A DNA stretch of 44,632 nt from JAGOJE01 sp964553715 (GCA_964553715.1 CAZKKY010000008.1:1-44632); one strand, 5' to 3'. Numbered from the stretch's first letter, positions 25,861 through 35,110 are shown. The notes: generated by a model not told the origin, from the sequence alone. A program made the numbers and translations.

Positions 25861-26736
25861 TTAGTCCCGACTATAAACATTTTTATTTTCTGAGTAAACT
25901 ATAAATAATGTTGAAGGAATCACTATTAATGCACCATACCATGTGCTAAGACCTGGTATATCTCCAAATATTATATAGCCTACAGTTGCAGATATTAATA
26001 GTTCTAAATATCTATAAGGAGCAACAGCTGTTGCATCTACCAAAGCGAAGGCCTTGAGTATTAAAAATAATATCAAGTTAGAACTAGCGCCTAAAACAGC
26101 AAGTAATATTAACTCTCTTAAAGTAGGTGTAGTCCATACGAAACTAGCTGGAATGATAGATAAAATTGCAGTAACAATAGCTGAGTAAAAAAGCATGCTA
26201 ATCATTGACTCTTTAACTACAAACTTCTTATTTATAATGTCTAACATAGCAAATGAAATAGAAGCCAAAATAAATACTAAGACCTCTGGGTTAAAATCAC
26301 TTTCATTTGGATTTAACGTAACAACTATTCCTATAAAACCAACTATTGTAGCAATCCATCTTTGCCATGTGATATTCTCCTTTAAGAAAAATACAGCAAG
26401 CACTAAAACAAAAAGAGGTACAGTAAAACTAATCATCGTAGCTGTACTAACCTGAGATATTGTTACCCCATAGGTCCATGCTGTCATACCCAAAAACAAT
26501 AAAAAACCCCTAAAGAAATGCACAAAAGGATGAGAAGTCTTAAGAGTAGCAACACCATTCCAAAATACAAATGGAAGAAGTGTTAATGCTCCTAGAAAAA
26601 ATCTAAAAAATGCTATCTCTACACTATGAAGGCGAATGCCCACATATTTCGAAATAATATCATTTAAACTACTACTAAAAAGGCTTAAAATAAACCAACT
26701 TATACCAATAAAATAGCTTTTGTTTTTAGCTTGCAT
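25861..26736 (-). CDS. EamA/DMT-family transporter
   Basis: A drug/metabolite transporter of 291 residues with 10 hydrophobic segments in two EamA halves (about 10-140 and 155-285). It shows WRQ-like sequence at ITWQRWIATIVGFIGIVVTLNP closing half one and APYRYLELLISATVGYIIFGDIP in half two. Rickettsial members of this family include a proven S-adenosylmethionine importer, so metabolite uptake is plausible here, but the substrate cannot be told. AGGAA lies upstream of the ATG. It heads the operon with the ProP-like gene 19 bases downstream. Confidence 0.88.
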   Translation of the reverse strand: MQAKNKSYFIGISWFILSLFSSSLNDIISKYVGIRLHSVEIAFFRFFLGALTLLPFVFWNGVATLKTSHPFVHFFRGFLLFLGMTAWTYGVTISQVSTATMISFTVPLFVLVLAVFFLKENITWQRWIATIVGFIGIVVTLNPNESDFNPEVLVFILASISFAMLDIINKKFVVKESMISMLFYSAIVTAILSIIPASFVWTTPTLRELILLAVLGASSNLILFLILKAFALVDATAVAPYRYLELLISATVGYIIFGDIPGLSTWYGALIVIPSTLFIVYSENKNVYSRD

Positions 26737-27070
26737 AGAATATTCCTATATACTTAATCGACGGCAGATAATATCACAAAAACAATATTTGCATAGCATA
26801 AATAGTTCATGCTTGCAAGTTCTGACATATAAATCAGTCTTTTACAAGATATTGATAGCTGCTTTCAAAAGTAATTTAGTGTAAATCTACAGATCATATT
26901 TTTATTTAATAGAACATAGAGAATCAAAATTTTTAAAATACGACTTGTTTCTTTATCTTTTTATGACTATTTACTATAATAGCTGATAGTATATGTTTCA
27001 ATTTTTAAGAACTATTGAAAAACAATCATAAGCTTAGTTTTATTAATCATTTGGGGTTTTAGTTTGTTTT
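26737..27070. other. Divergent intergenic region, EamA operon / hslVU
   Basis: About 330 gene-free bases serving two divergent units. On the reverse strand an extended -10 (TGATATTAT, 26768-26776) precedes the EamA gene. On the plus strand a perfect TATAAT (26975-26980) lies 16 bases after a poor -35 TTATCT (26953-26958). No convincing RpoH heat-shock promoter (CTTGAAA...CCCCAT) was found for hslVU. Confidence 0.45.
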
Positions 27071-27643
27071 ATGTTATATTGCTCAAGTAATAAGATAGAT
27101 TTACATGGTACTACTATTTTGTGTATCAAAATAGGTAGTGATGTAGTAATAGCTGCAGATGGACAGGTTTCTCACGGTCATACCATTTTAAAATCTACCT
27201 CTCGAAAACTCAGAACTCTTGCAGGAGGCTCTATCATAGCTGGTTTTGCTGGCTCTACAGCTGATGCTCTTACTTTATTTGAAAGATTAGAAGGTAAATT
27301 AGAAAAACACTCTAACCACCTTACAAGAGCTGCAGTAGAACTTGCAAAAGACTGGCGTATGGATAAATATTTACGTAAACTAGAAGCTATGATGATAGTT
27401 GCAGATAGTAATACCATTCTTATACTAACTGGTAATGGAGATGTAATAGAACCAGAGCATAATATTGCAGCAATAGGGTCTGGCGGAACTTACGCTCTTG
27501 CTGCAGCAAGAGCTATTACGCAAGTTGACAAAAAAATACCTGCCGAAGAAGTAGCAAGAATCGCTATGAATATAGCTGCTGATATTTGCGTATATTCAAA
27601 CCATAATATAATAACAGAAAAAGTAATCGCGAATGACAAATAA
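27071..27643 (+). CDS. hslV: ATP-dependent protease subunit HslV
   Basis: Threonine peptidase that forms a double hexamer capped by HslU and degrades misfolded proteins. After a 13-residue leader (MLYCSSNKIDLHG) comes the mature start TTILCIKIGSDVVIAADGQ, so Thr14 is the predicted nucleophile after self-cleavage. E. coli HslV has only the Met to remove, while alphaproteobacterial forms often have such a short propeptide. The rest matches well: GFAGSTADALTLFERLE, AVELAKDWRMDKYLRKLEA, and GSGGTYALAAARA. No alternative start codon lies between the ATG and the threonines. It overlaps hslU by 11 bases. Confidence 0.97.
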   Translation: MLYCSSNKIDLHGTTILCIKIGSDVVIAADGQVSHGHTILKSTSRKLRTLAGGSIIAGFAGSTADALTLFERLEGKLEKHSNHLTRAAVELAKDWRMDKYLRKLEAMMIVADSNTILILTGNGDVIEPEHNIAAIGSGGTYALAAARAITQVDKKIPAEEVARIAMNIAADICVYSNHNIITEKVIANDK

Positions 27644-28976
27644 AATGATAAGACCCTCTATGATGGGAAAAACTCCTGCAGAAATAGTAAAAGAGTTAGA
27701 TAAATATATTATAGGGCAGAAAGAGGCCAAAAAAGCTGTTGCCATAGCACTGCGTAATAGAAATAGACGAAAAATGCTTTCAAGTGCTATGCGCGAAGAG
27801 ATAGTTCCTAAAAATATTTTGATGATTGGCCCTACAGGAGTTGGAAAAACAGAAATTGCAAGAAGACTTGCAAAACTTAGTAACTCTCCTTTTATAAAAG
27901 TAGAGGCTACAAAATTCACAGAAATAGGCTATGTTGGAAGGGATGTAGAATCTATCATTAGAGACCTCGCTGAAATAGCTGTAAATGCTCTAAAAACAAA
28001 TGCAAAAATAGAAATTAAGGATCTTGCGAAAAACAAGGCTATTGAACGCATTTTAGATGTTGTTGTTGGAAAGTCCGCAACTAGTGACACAAGAGAAAAA
28101 TTCTATCAAAAAATCTTAAATCACGAGATGGATGATACTGAAATAGAAATTCATGTTTTAGATACCTTGCCAAAATCAAGTAGTAGCTTTGAAATCCCAG
28201 GAATGCCTGGTGCTGCTATGGGAGTGCTAAATATGAAAGATATATTAGGCAAAGCTTTAGGAGCAGACCGTACTAAACTAAGACTACTAAAAATATCTGA
28301 GGCAATAGAATTAATAACATCTGAAGAATCAGAAAATCTTATCGATGAAGAAAAATTAATCGATGGTGCAATTAAGATGGTAGAAAATGATGGTATTGTT
28401 TTCCTTGATGAAATAGATAAAATTACCTCAAAATCCTCTTCATCTCGTTCTGGAGAGGTTAGCAGAGAAGGTGTACAAAGAGATCTTCTGCCATTAATTG
28501 AGGGTACTAGAGTAAATACTAAATATGGACCTATTAAAACTGATCATATTCTTTTCATAGCTTCTGGGGCGTTTCATCTTTCAAAACCTTCGGACTTATT
28601 ACCTGAGTTACAAGGTAGACTTCCTATCAGAGTAGAGCTTAATAGTCTTTCTGTAGAAGATATGGTTAAAATCTTAACAGAACCTGAAAATAGCCTTCTA
28701 AAGCAATATATTGCTTTAATTGGCACAGAAGGAGTAGAAATTGAATTTACAGAAGATGCTATTACACGTATTGCTAAATATGTAGCAGAATTTAACGATG
28801 AAGTAGAAAATATTGGCGCAAGAAGGCTACATACTATTATGGAAAAGCTTCTTGAAGATATAAGCTTTGACGCTAGCGAATCCGAAAATACTAAAATAAT
28901 CATAGATGTAACATTTGTAGAAAAGCAATTATCCGCTCTTAGCAAAAACATCGATTTAGCAAAATTTATTCTGTGA
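27633..28976 (+). CDS. hslU: ATP-dependent protease ATPase subunit HslU
   Basis: AAA+ unfoldase partner of HslV. The 447 residues contain LDKYIIGQKEAKKAVAIALRNR, the Walker A GPTGVGKT (66-73), the pore loop GYVGRDV (99-105), an I domain (about 110-240), Walker B VFLDEIDKI and a C-terminal segment ending in LAKFIL, the tail that docks into HslV. Length is normal. The start overlaps hslV, so the two are translated together. An in-frame ATG four codons on is an alternative start. Confidence 0.97.
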   Translation: MTNKMIRPSMMGKTPAEIVKELDKYIIGQKEAKKAVAIALRNRNRRKMLSSAMREEIVPKNILMIGPTGVGKTEIARRLAKLSNSPFIKVEATKFTEIGYVGRDVESIIRDLAEIAVNALKTNAKIEIKDLAKNKAIERILDVVVGKSATSDTREKFYQKILNHEMDDTEIEIHVLDTLPKSSSSFEIPGMPGAAMGVLNMKDILGKALGADRTKLRLLKISEAIELITSEESENLIDEEKLIDGAIKMVENDGIVFLDEIDKITSKSSSSRSGEVSREGVQRDLLPLIEGTRVNTKYGPIKTDHILFIASGAFHLSKPSDLLPELQGRLPIRVELNSLSVEDMVKILTEPENSLLKQYIALIGTEGVEIEFTEDAITRIAKYVAEFNDEVENIGARRLHTIMEKLLEDISFDASESENTKIIIDVTFVEKQLSALSKNIDLAKFIL

Positions 28977-28987
28977 TATAAAATATA

Positions 28988-30514
28988 ATGGTAGTACATA
29001 TTTCTAGCCTTACCTTTAGCGGTATTGAAATAACTGATGTAGATGTGCAAGTTCAAATATCACCAGGTATGCCAAGCTTTACTATTGTTGGCCTTGCAGA
29101 TAAAACAATTGCTGAATCTAGAGAAAGAGTCAAGGCGGCATTAGCATCTCTAGGTCTTTCTTTACCAGCTAAAAAGGTACTTGTTAATCTTGCTCCAGCT
29201 GATCTTATAAAAGAAGGAAGCCATTTTGATCTTGCTATAGGGGTAGCTATATTATCCAGCATTGGTGTTTTACCCGCTCAAGAACTAGCTGAATATCTTG
29301 TTATAGGAGAGCTTTCTTTAGATGGTCGCATACTACCTATATCAGGTGTTTTACCTGCTGCTATAGGAGCTTCAGCTCGCTCTAAAGGAATTATTTGTCC
29401 TGCTGGTAATGCTAAAGAGGCTGCTTGGTCTGGAAATCCATCTATTCTAGCGCCTGATAATCTTCTTTCTTTAGTCAATCATTTTAAGGGAAGTCAAATT
29501 TTATCAAAACCAGAAGCAGAATTTGATGATACTGAAATATCTTACGCTGATATGTCTGATATTATAGGCCAAGATTCTGCAAAACGTGTTCTTGAAGTTG
29601 CAGCGGCTGGTGGACATAATGTTCTTATGTTTGGCCCTCCTGGATCTGGTAAATCTATGCTTGCCCAGAGACTTCCTGGGATACTTCCTTCTATGAGTGT
29701 TGAAGAAATTTTAGAATGTAGCACTATTGCAAGTATTGCAGGTCTTATATCCAATGGTAAATTAACTACCGAAAGGCCTTTTAGAGCTCCTCATCATTCA
29801 TGTTCTATGGCTGCGATGGTAGGAGGTGGAATAGGTAAAAGAGTTAAACCTGGAGAAATTTCACTAGCCCATAATGGAATATTGTTTTTAGATGAATTAC
29901 CCGAATTTTCGTCATCTGTTATTGAATCTTTAAGACAATCTATTGAAACTGGAAATGTGCTTATTTCAAGAGCAAATTCTCACATTCAATATCCAGCTAA
30001 TTTTCAACTAATAGCCGCGATGAATCCATGCAAATGTGGTTATATCAATGACGAGAGCAGATCTTGTAATAGAGCTCCTAAATGTGGGTCTGATTACCAA
30101 ATGAAAATTTCAGGTCCTATTCTTGATAGATTTGATATTAATATAGAGGTAACAGACGTTGATATTCATGTTATCAAAAATTCTAATCCTGGTGAGTCTT
30201 CTAAAGATATAGCTGCAAGGGTAGCTGCAGCTAGAAAAATTCAAAGCCAGCGATATGCAGGATATGGTATTAGAACTAACAGTCGGCTTGATGGACAGCT
30301 TCTAACAGATTATGCAACACCTACAGAAGATGGCCAGATATTATTAAATGATGCTGCAAAGAAGTTTAAAATGTCTATGCGCGGCTATAATAGAGTATTA
30401 AGAGTAGCAAGAACAATAGCAGATCTGGAAAATGTAAAGCAAATCAATAAATTGCATATTGCAGAAGCTCTTAGTTATCGTAAACTTAACTATTTGAGTA
30501 TGTCTGCCGCATAA
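28988..30514 (+). CDS. comM: ComM/YifB-type AAA+ helicase (Mg-chelatase-like)
   Basis: Hexameric helicase that promotes branch migration and integration of incoming DNA during natural transformation in some bacteria. Outside competent species its role is less clear. The 508 residues comprise an N-terminal Lon-protease-like fold (IVGLADKTIAESRERVKAAL), the ATPase with Walker A GPPGSGKS (about 217-224), Walker B LDELPEF, the cysteine pattern MNPCKCGY, and a C-terminal lid YNRVLRVARTIADLE. It is 11 bases downstream of hslU, so probably co-transcribed. Its upkeep in a presumed endosymbiont suggests recombination is still used. Confidence 0.95.
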   Translation: MVVHISSLTFSGIEITDVDVQVQISPGMPSFTIVGLADKTIAESRERVKAALASLGLSLPAKKVLVNLAPADLIKEGSHFDLAIGVAILSSIGVLPAQELAEYLVIGELSLDGRILPISGVLPAAIGASARSKGIICPAGNAKEAAWSGNPSILAPDNLLSLVNHFKGSQILSKPEAEFDDTEISYADMSDIIGQDSAKRVLEVAAAGGHNVLMFGPPGSGKSMLAQRLPGILPSMSVEEILECSTIASIAGLISNGKLTTERPFRAPHHSCSMAAMVGGGIGKRVKPGEISLAHNGILFLDELPEFSSSVIESLRQSIETGNVLISRANSHIQYPANFQLIAAMNPCKCGYINDESRSCNRAPKCGSDYQMKISGPILDRFDINIEVTDVDIHVIKNSNPGESSKDIAARVAAARKIQSQRYAGYGIRTNSRLDGQLLTDYATPTEDGQILLNDAAKKFKMSMRGYNRVLRVARTIADLENVKQINKLHIAEALSYRKLNYLSMSAA

Positions 30515-30533
30515 ATCAATTCTAGGAATTTTA

Positions 30534-32429
30534 ATGAAATTAATAAATTGTTTCCTTCAAAATGCTTTTGTAAGAATATATATTATAGCCCAAATAATAA
30601 CTCGCTTTATTCTATCTGCATATGGTATTGCTAATAAACAGATTATTATTTCAGATTTACCTACTCTATTTTTTATTGGAACAATAAATGATATTGTGTC
30701 TTTAGCATATATTTTACCTACTATATTGTTAATATCGATAATTTTTTCATTTTTATTTAATAGATATCCCAATTGTCTTAGGTTAATTAGGGTTTTAGGA
30801 TGTTTTATTATCTTACTAATTATGGTTTGTAACATAGTATCTGAATTATCGTTTTGGGATGAATTTGGTACCAGATATAACTTTATTGCTGTAGATTATT
30901 TAATTTATACACAAGAAATTATAGGTACTTTAAAGGAGTCTCTTCCTCTTACAGAGATTATTTGTGGAATATTCTTACTATCCTTAATTATATGCAGGCT
31001 TTGTATTAGAATACTTCTCAGTAAAGAAACTGATAATATTTCAAAACTATATCTATCTATCATATCTACTATCATAGCATATGGTGCTTTTTCTGTTTAT
31101 TCTCCTGATAAAATTTTGCTCTCCAATAATGTATATGTACAAGAATTAGGCCGTAATGGTCCTTATGAATTTGTATCTGCATTTTATAATAACAGCCTCG
31201 ATTATTATAGATTTTATCAGAGTATTGATAGTAAAGAAGCACTGGGCACTGTACGATCTTTAATAGGCCAGGATAATCAGACCTTCATCGATAATACTTC
31301 TATATCGCGCTCAACTAAGGCTAGTGGTAGAGAAAGAAAATATAATATTGTCATGATAGTAGTAGAAAGCTTAAGCGCAGAATATCTATCAGATTTTGGA
31401 AATAAATATAATATCACACCTAATCTTGATAGATTAGCTAAAGATAGCTTGTTCTTTTCTAAAATATACGCAACTGGTACTAGAACAGTGAGGGGGCTAG
31501 AAGCTTTAACTTTAGGTAATCCTCCATTACCCGGATCTTCTATCATAAGAAGGCCAAATAATAGCAGACTTTTTAACATAGGCACTGTCTTTGCAAATCA
31601 TGGTTACCAAAATAATTTTATTTTCGGTGGATTTAGCTATTTTGATAATCTAGAAAATTATTTCTCGCATAATGGATATAATGTCATTGATAGAAACAAT
31701 CTTTCTAAAGATGAAATTAGCTTTGCGAATATCTGGGGTGTAGCAGATGAGGATATATTTAATAAGGCTTTAGAAGTAAATGATAAAGCTTTTGTAAATC
31801 ATACTCAATTTTTTTCTATGATTATGACAACTTCAAACCACAGACCATATACATTTCCGGATAATCGTATTGATTTACCATCTGGAGGAGGAAGACATGC
31901 TGCTGTAAAATATACAGATTATGCTATTGGCAAATTTATAGATGACGCAAGAAAGAAACCATGGTTTAAAGATACTATTTTTATTATTACAGCTGATCAC
32001 TGCGCTTCTAGCGCTGGTAAGACTCATTTACCCGTAGAAAAATATCACATACCATTACTGATATATGCTCCTGAAATTATTAAACCATCCGTGATAGATA
32101 ATATTGCAAGTCAAATTGATATATTGCCTACAATATTTGGATTACTCAATTTTTCTTATGAGTCAAAATTTATGGGTAGAGATATTATTAACTCTCCATC
32201 TAATAAAGCTTTTATCTCTACTTACCAATTGCTTGGATATCTTAAGGAGGACAATCTAGTAATTTTACACCCAAGAGCAAAACCATCTTTATATAAAATA
32301 AACCAAGGCTCTAAAGAATTAATAATAGAGCCTGATACAAGCGGGACTGAAATGATAAAAGAAGCTATCAGTTTTTACCAGACATCATATGAATTATTTA
32401 CATCTGGCAAAATGCACCTATCTTGGTAA
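30534..32429 (+). CDS. LtaS/OpgB-like membrane phosphoglycerol or phosphoethanolamine transferase
   Basis: A 631-residue inner-membrane enzyme with about five N-terminal transmembrane segments (about 12-195) and a periplasmic sulfatase-fold domain (about 270-560). Metal-site residues of the LtaS family are visible: Glu278 (IVVESLS), the predicted nucleophile Thr318 (TGTRTVRGLEA), and ITADHCASS with Asp and His. Related enzymes move phosphoglycerol or phosphoethanolamine from lipids to glucans, teichoic acids or lipid A. The acceptor here is unknown, and a rickettsia makes no lipoteichoic acid. The AGGA ribosome site is good and it lies 19 bases after comM. It converges with the 743-residue gene with 29 bases between stops. 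Confidence 0.88.
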   Translation: MKLINCFLQNAFVRIYIIAQIITRFILSAYGIANKQIIISDLPTLFFIGTINDIVSLAYILPTILLISIIFSFLFNRYPNCLRLIRVLGCFIILLIMVCNIVSELSFWDEFGTRYNFIAVDYLIYTQEIIGTLKESLPLTEIICGIFLLSLIICRLCIRILLSKETDNISKLYLSIISTIIAYGAFSVYSPDKILLSNNVYVQELGRNGPYEFVSAFYNNSLDYYRFYQSIDSKEALGTVRSLIGQDNQTFIDNTSISRSTKASGRERKYNIVMIVVESLSAEYLSDFGNKYNITPNLDRLAKDSLFFSKIYATGTRTVRGLEALTLGNPPLPGSSIIRRPNNSRLFNIGTVFANHGYQNNFIFGGFSYFDNLENYFSHNGYNVIDRNNLSKDEISFANIWGVADEDIFNKALEVNDKAFVNHTQFFSMIMTTSNHRPYTFPDNRIDLPSGGGRHAAVKYTDYAIGKFIDDARKKPWFKDTIFIITADHCASSAGKTHLPVEKYHIPLLIYAPEIIKPSVIDNIASQIDILPTIFGLLNFSYESKFMGRDIINSPSNKAFISTYQLLGYLKEDNLVILHPRAKPSLYKINQGSKELIIEPDTSGTEMIKEAISFYQTSYELFTSGKMHLSW

Positions 32430-32458
32430 AATATTGAGTTCATCACAACTAAATATTA

Positions 32459-34690
32459 TCACTCTTCTCCTAAGAGAGGAGTAAAATCTTGCTCCTTTTC
32501 TTCTTCATAGTAGTATTTTGGTAAAATACAATCCGGATTATGGTAAGATACACCTTCTAAATTATCAATATCAGAACTACTTATCATAAAGTTTTGGAAT
32601 TCAGAATCAGTCACTTTATCTATCTGAATTTTGCAATTAGTTTGGCGATTAAGCCAATTATGATCTTCCCACTTATCAAATATGATTAATATATCATTTA
32701 CCTCGTTTACAATGATCTTTCTAGCATATGCAGATTCGTTATATGCACCCAATTTTAGCTTATAGATCCCTTTTTGTTGATAAAATTTTATACCGTTTTT
32801 CCTTTCAGAACTAGCTGGTATTATTGATAAATTAGATAATTTATTAATATCATATGATGATATTTTATCTGAGATTTCATCTGCTATTTTGAACAAAATT
32901 CTACCACCGAAAGAAGATTGAACCTTATAGACATTTTCTGCTACAAAATCAGTATTTTTAGTTTCAATAACAGCTTTTTTATTATTTTGTTCTTTTTTTA
33001 ACTGAAAATATTTATTTAATAGCTTTGGATCATATGCTAAAACTTCGCCTGCTAAAGATTCAGGCGTATTTTGTTTTATTAATGATGCAAGAGAATAGCT
33101 ATATAAATGAGGATTTTCCTCTAATAACTTATTTGTTTTGCCAATATCACCCTTTAATAATGCAGTATCAAATTCATGCTTTAAGCGCTCTTCTTCTGGA
33201 AGGTCATTATTCCTTGACGAATTGTCTTTAAATGCAATATAAGCTCTTATATCTTTATCTTTATTCTCTTTTTTAGTTATTGAAACTTTAGTATTTTCAA
33301 CAACTTCATTATTCGGCCTTAGGTTTTCTTCATTATCTGGTACATCGTTTTTTGTTACTTCTTTAATCTTAGAATCATCATTTAGCTTTGAATCTTCTGG
33401 AGAGTTTTTTACTTGCTCATCTACATTACTATTTTTTACAACGCTATTTTTCTTTGTTGGCCTTTTTTTCTTTTTCTTTTTGAATTCAGTATTGATGTAT
33501 ACATTATGAACTATAGGAACTGATTCTTCTATAGTGATAGTATTTGTATTTGTTTCATGTTCTTTGTCTTCTTCCAATCTAGAAGCGTATATTTTACTTA
33601 AACGATTTATTAAAGATGCATCTATTAACTTTGATATATAATTTATATATCCTAAAATGTCTGATTTATCATTAATATATGTTTGTATATCTCGAGTCAC
33701 TAGCATCTCAGGACAACCTGAAATAGGATCCACATCAAATAATGGCAAAAGACCTTTATCAAGCAGAAAATTTACTAACTCTAAATTAGTAATAGAGATA
33801 GCAAAAGTTAAAAGATTTATTACATTATTTTTTGGATCTACTATTAAAATATTAGGATCAGCACCAAGATTAATAAGAGTTTCTAGTAAATCTATTGGTA
33901 AATCTTTTGTATTTTTAGTAAGACTTATTATACCGAAAAGAATATTCTTACTAATCTCTGAACAGTTAATATCTATACCTTGCGCCTTAATAAATCTAAA
34001 TGTATTTTCAGCCTTTTGCTTTTCGCCGGCCTTCCATAAATTTAATATGTCAGTAGCAATACTATAAATATTGGATATGATTGATTGCTGGTTTTTGTAT
34101 GTAATAATCAGTTTATTTGATTCATCCTTTGATAGATTAATCCCATAATATTGTAGTAATTTTGTAAATTGGCCCTGATCTTCTGGGAAAGAGTATATCT
34201 CACGAGCTTTTTGAAATAATAAGAAACAAAAATTATCTTGGTCAATTTTCGTTGTATTTTCACTATTCTGTCTACATAGTATATTTAGTAATGCAAAACC
34301 ACCTAAATTGTTCACATCATAAAAATATTTATTATATTCCTCTGATGAATACGACTGAATATTGGGATAAATTTTAGCATATAAAGTTTCTAAATTCTGA
34401 AGCTTTAATGATATATCCCTATTTACTCTATTAGAGCTAAGAGTAGCAATTAACTGAATATCATAATTTTTTAGATAAGATAAAAGGTCTTTACAGTATG
34501 AATTTATAATACTATCGTCTTCTAGACGAGTAAAAAAACTAACAATATTATCGATACTAACTAACTGACTTGAATTAAAAGAAGTAATATTACCTGTTAA
34601 CTTTTTTAATTCTGCTAAATTGTCAGACAATTTTTCTTTATTCGATTGCTTCAATTTTTGGCGCAATCGCTCTCTTGTTAGATTCTTCAT
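32459..34690 (-). CDS. Large ankyrin-like protein with polylysine tract; candidate effector
   Basis: A 743-residue soluble protein with no signal peptide. Residues 1-220 are mainly helical. Residues 223-320 hold two or three weak ankyrin-like units (LLETLINLGADPNIL and LLTFAISITNLELVNFLLDKG). Residues 370-490 are charged, Asn/Lys/Glu-rich and probably disordered, with a six-lysine run at 404-409 in KKKKKKRPTKKN, a pattern like a monopartite nuclear localisation signal. Residues 500-550 show another single ankyrin-like unit. Residues about 590-690 form a separate globular domain (GIKFYQQKGIYKLKLGAYN, ILIIFDKWEDHNWL) that loosely resembles RelE/ParE-type folds. The final residues are acidic. 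It has its own strong promoter. Host targeting is inference. Confidence 0.85.
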   Translation of the reverse strand: MKNLTRERLRQKLKQSNKEKLSDNLAELKKLTGNITSFNSSQLVSIDNIVSFFTRLEDDSIINSYCKDLLSYLKNYDIQLIATLSSNRVNRDISLKLQNLETLYAKIYPNIQSYSSEEYNKYFYDVNNLGGFALLNILCRQNSENTTKIDQDNFCFLLFQKAREIYSFPEDQGQFTKLLQYYGINLSKDESNKLIITYKNQQSIISNIYSIATDILNLWKAGEKQKAENTFRFIKAQGIDINCSEISKNILFGIISLTKNTKDLPIDLLETLINLGADPNILIVDPKNNVINLLTFAISITNLELVNFLLDKGLLPLFDVDPISGCPEMLVTRDIQTYINDKSDILGYINYISKLIDASLINRLSKIYASRLEEDKEHETNTNTITIEESVPIVHNVYINTEFKKKKKKRPTKKNSVVKNSNVDEQVKNSPEDSKLNDDSKIKEVTKNDVPDNEENLRPNNEVVENTKVSITKKENKDKDIRAYIAFKDNSSRNNDLPEEERLKHEFDTALLKGDIGKTNKLLEENPHLYSYSLASLIKQNTPESLAGEVLAYDPKLLNKYFQLKKEQNNKKAVIETKNTDFVAENVYKVQSSFGGRILFKIADEISDKISSYDINKLSNLSIIPASSERKNGIKFYQQKGIYKLKLGAYNESAYARKIIVNEVNDILIIFDKWEDHNWLNRQTNCKIQIDKVTDSEFQNFMISSSDIDNLEGVSYHNPDCILPKYYYEEEKEQDFTPLLGEE

Positions 34691-34725
34691 AATATAACGA
34701 ACTCTTAATATATTAAAAAAAATAC

Positions 34726-34753
34726 ATTATATAGTAAAATTAGTTAAAATCAA
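34726..34753 (-). promoter_or_regulatory. Predicted sigma70 promoter of the 743-residue protein gene
   Basis: Reverse-strand TTGATT (34748-34753), 16 bases, consensus TATAAT (34726-34731), with a leader of about 29 bases to the ATG. It shows that this gene is independently transcribed, not just read through from the ATP synthase operon. Confidence 0.65.
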
Positions 34754-34825
34754 GTAACGGTTATATTGCTGACACTTTAATATGTTAATTATTGGATAGA
34801 GTTTTGTAATCGAATATTTGAAGGT

Positions 34826-35089
34826 TTAGTTATCAATTATGATGCTAACAACATCCTGATATACTTTTGCGATAGCAGTAGTTTCTAGAGTTATTACAGA
34901 AATGATCTTTTCTTCTTGATAGATAGAAATATTGCCTGGCTTTAGCTCTATTATTATAGGAATATGTAAAGGCATAACTCCTATTTCTCCATCAGCGCCT
35001 GGCATTACTATCATGGTAGCATCTTCTCTAGAGGCTATAATACCAGAAATATCTAAAATCGAGAGCTTTAAAAAATTTTTAGTCTGCAT
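34826..35089 (-). CDS. atpC: ATP synthase epsilon subunit, short form
   Basis: Central-stalk subunit that links gamma to the c ring. The 87 residues cover only the N-terminal beta-sandwich: KLSILDISGIIASREDATMIVMPGADGEIGVMPLHIPIIIELKPG, with the family's GEIGVMP-H-P motif, ending just after the last strand. The C-terminal helical hairpin, which in E. coli (139 residues) inhibits ATP hydrolysis, is missing. The stop is real in this reading, with no in-frame continuation. It follows atpD by 21 bases and is the last gene of the atpHAGDC operon. Confidence 0.93.
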   Translation of the reverse strand: MQTKNFLKLSILDISGIIASREDATMIVMPGADGEIGVMPLHIPIIIELKPGNISIYQEEKIISVITLETTAIAKVYQDVVSIIIDN

Positions 35090-35110
35090 ATTGATATATA
35101 TTTTTTATTT

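Noticed and set aside
26944..26970. Possible RpoH heat-shock promoter before hslV (CTTGTTT followed by an AT-rich stretch)
   Set aside because: The -10 part has no C-run resembling CCCCAT; a sigma70-like TATAAT nearby is a better match.
28574..29056. A 160-codon open frame on the minus strand across the hslU-comM junction
   Set aside because: It is antisense to two well-conserved genes, and its Ser/Leu/Ile-rich composition is what a complementary frame of AT-rich coding DNA gives.
33657..34067. A 136-codon plus-strand frame inside the 743-residue gene
   Set aside because: No promoter, ribosome site or recognisable domain; it mirrors the AT-rich coding of the opposite strand.
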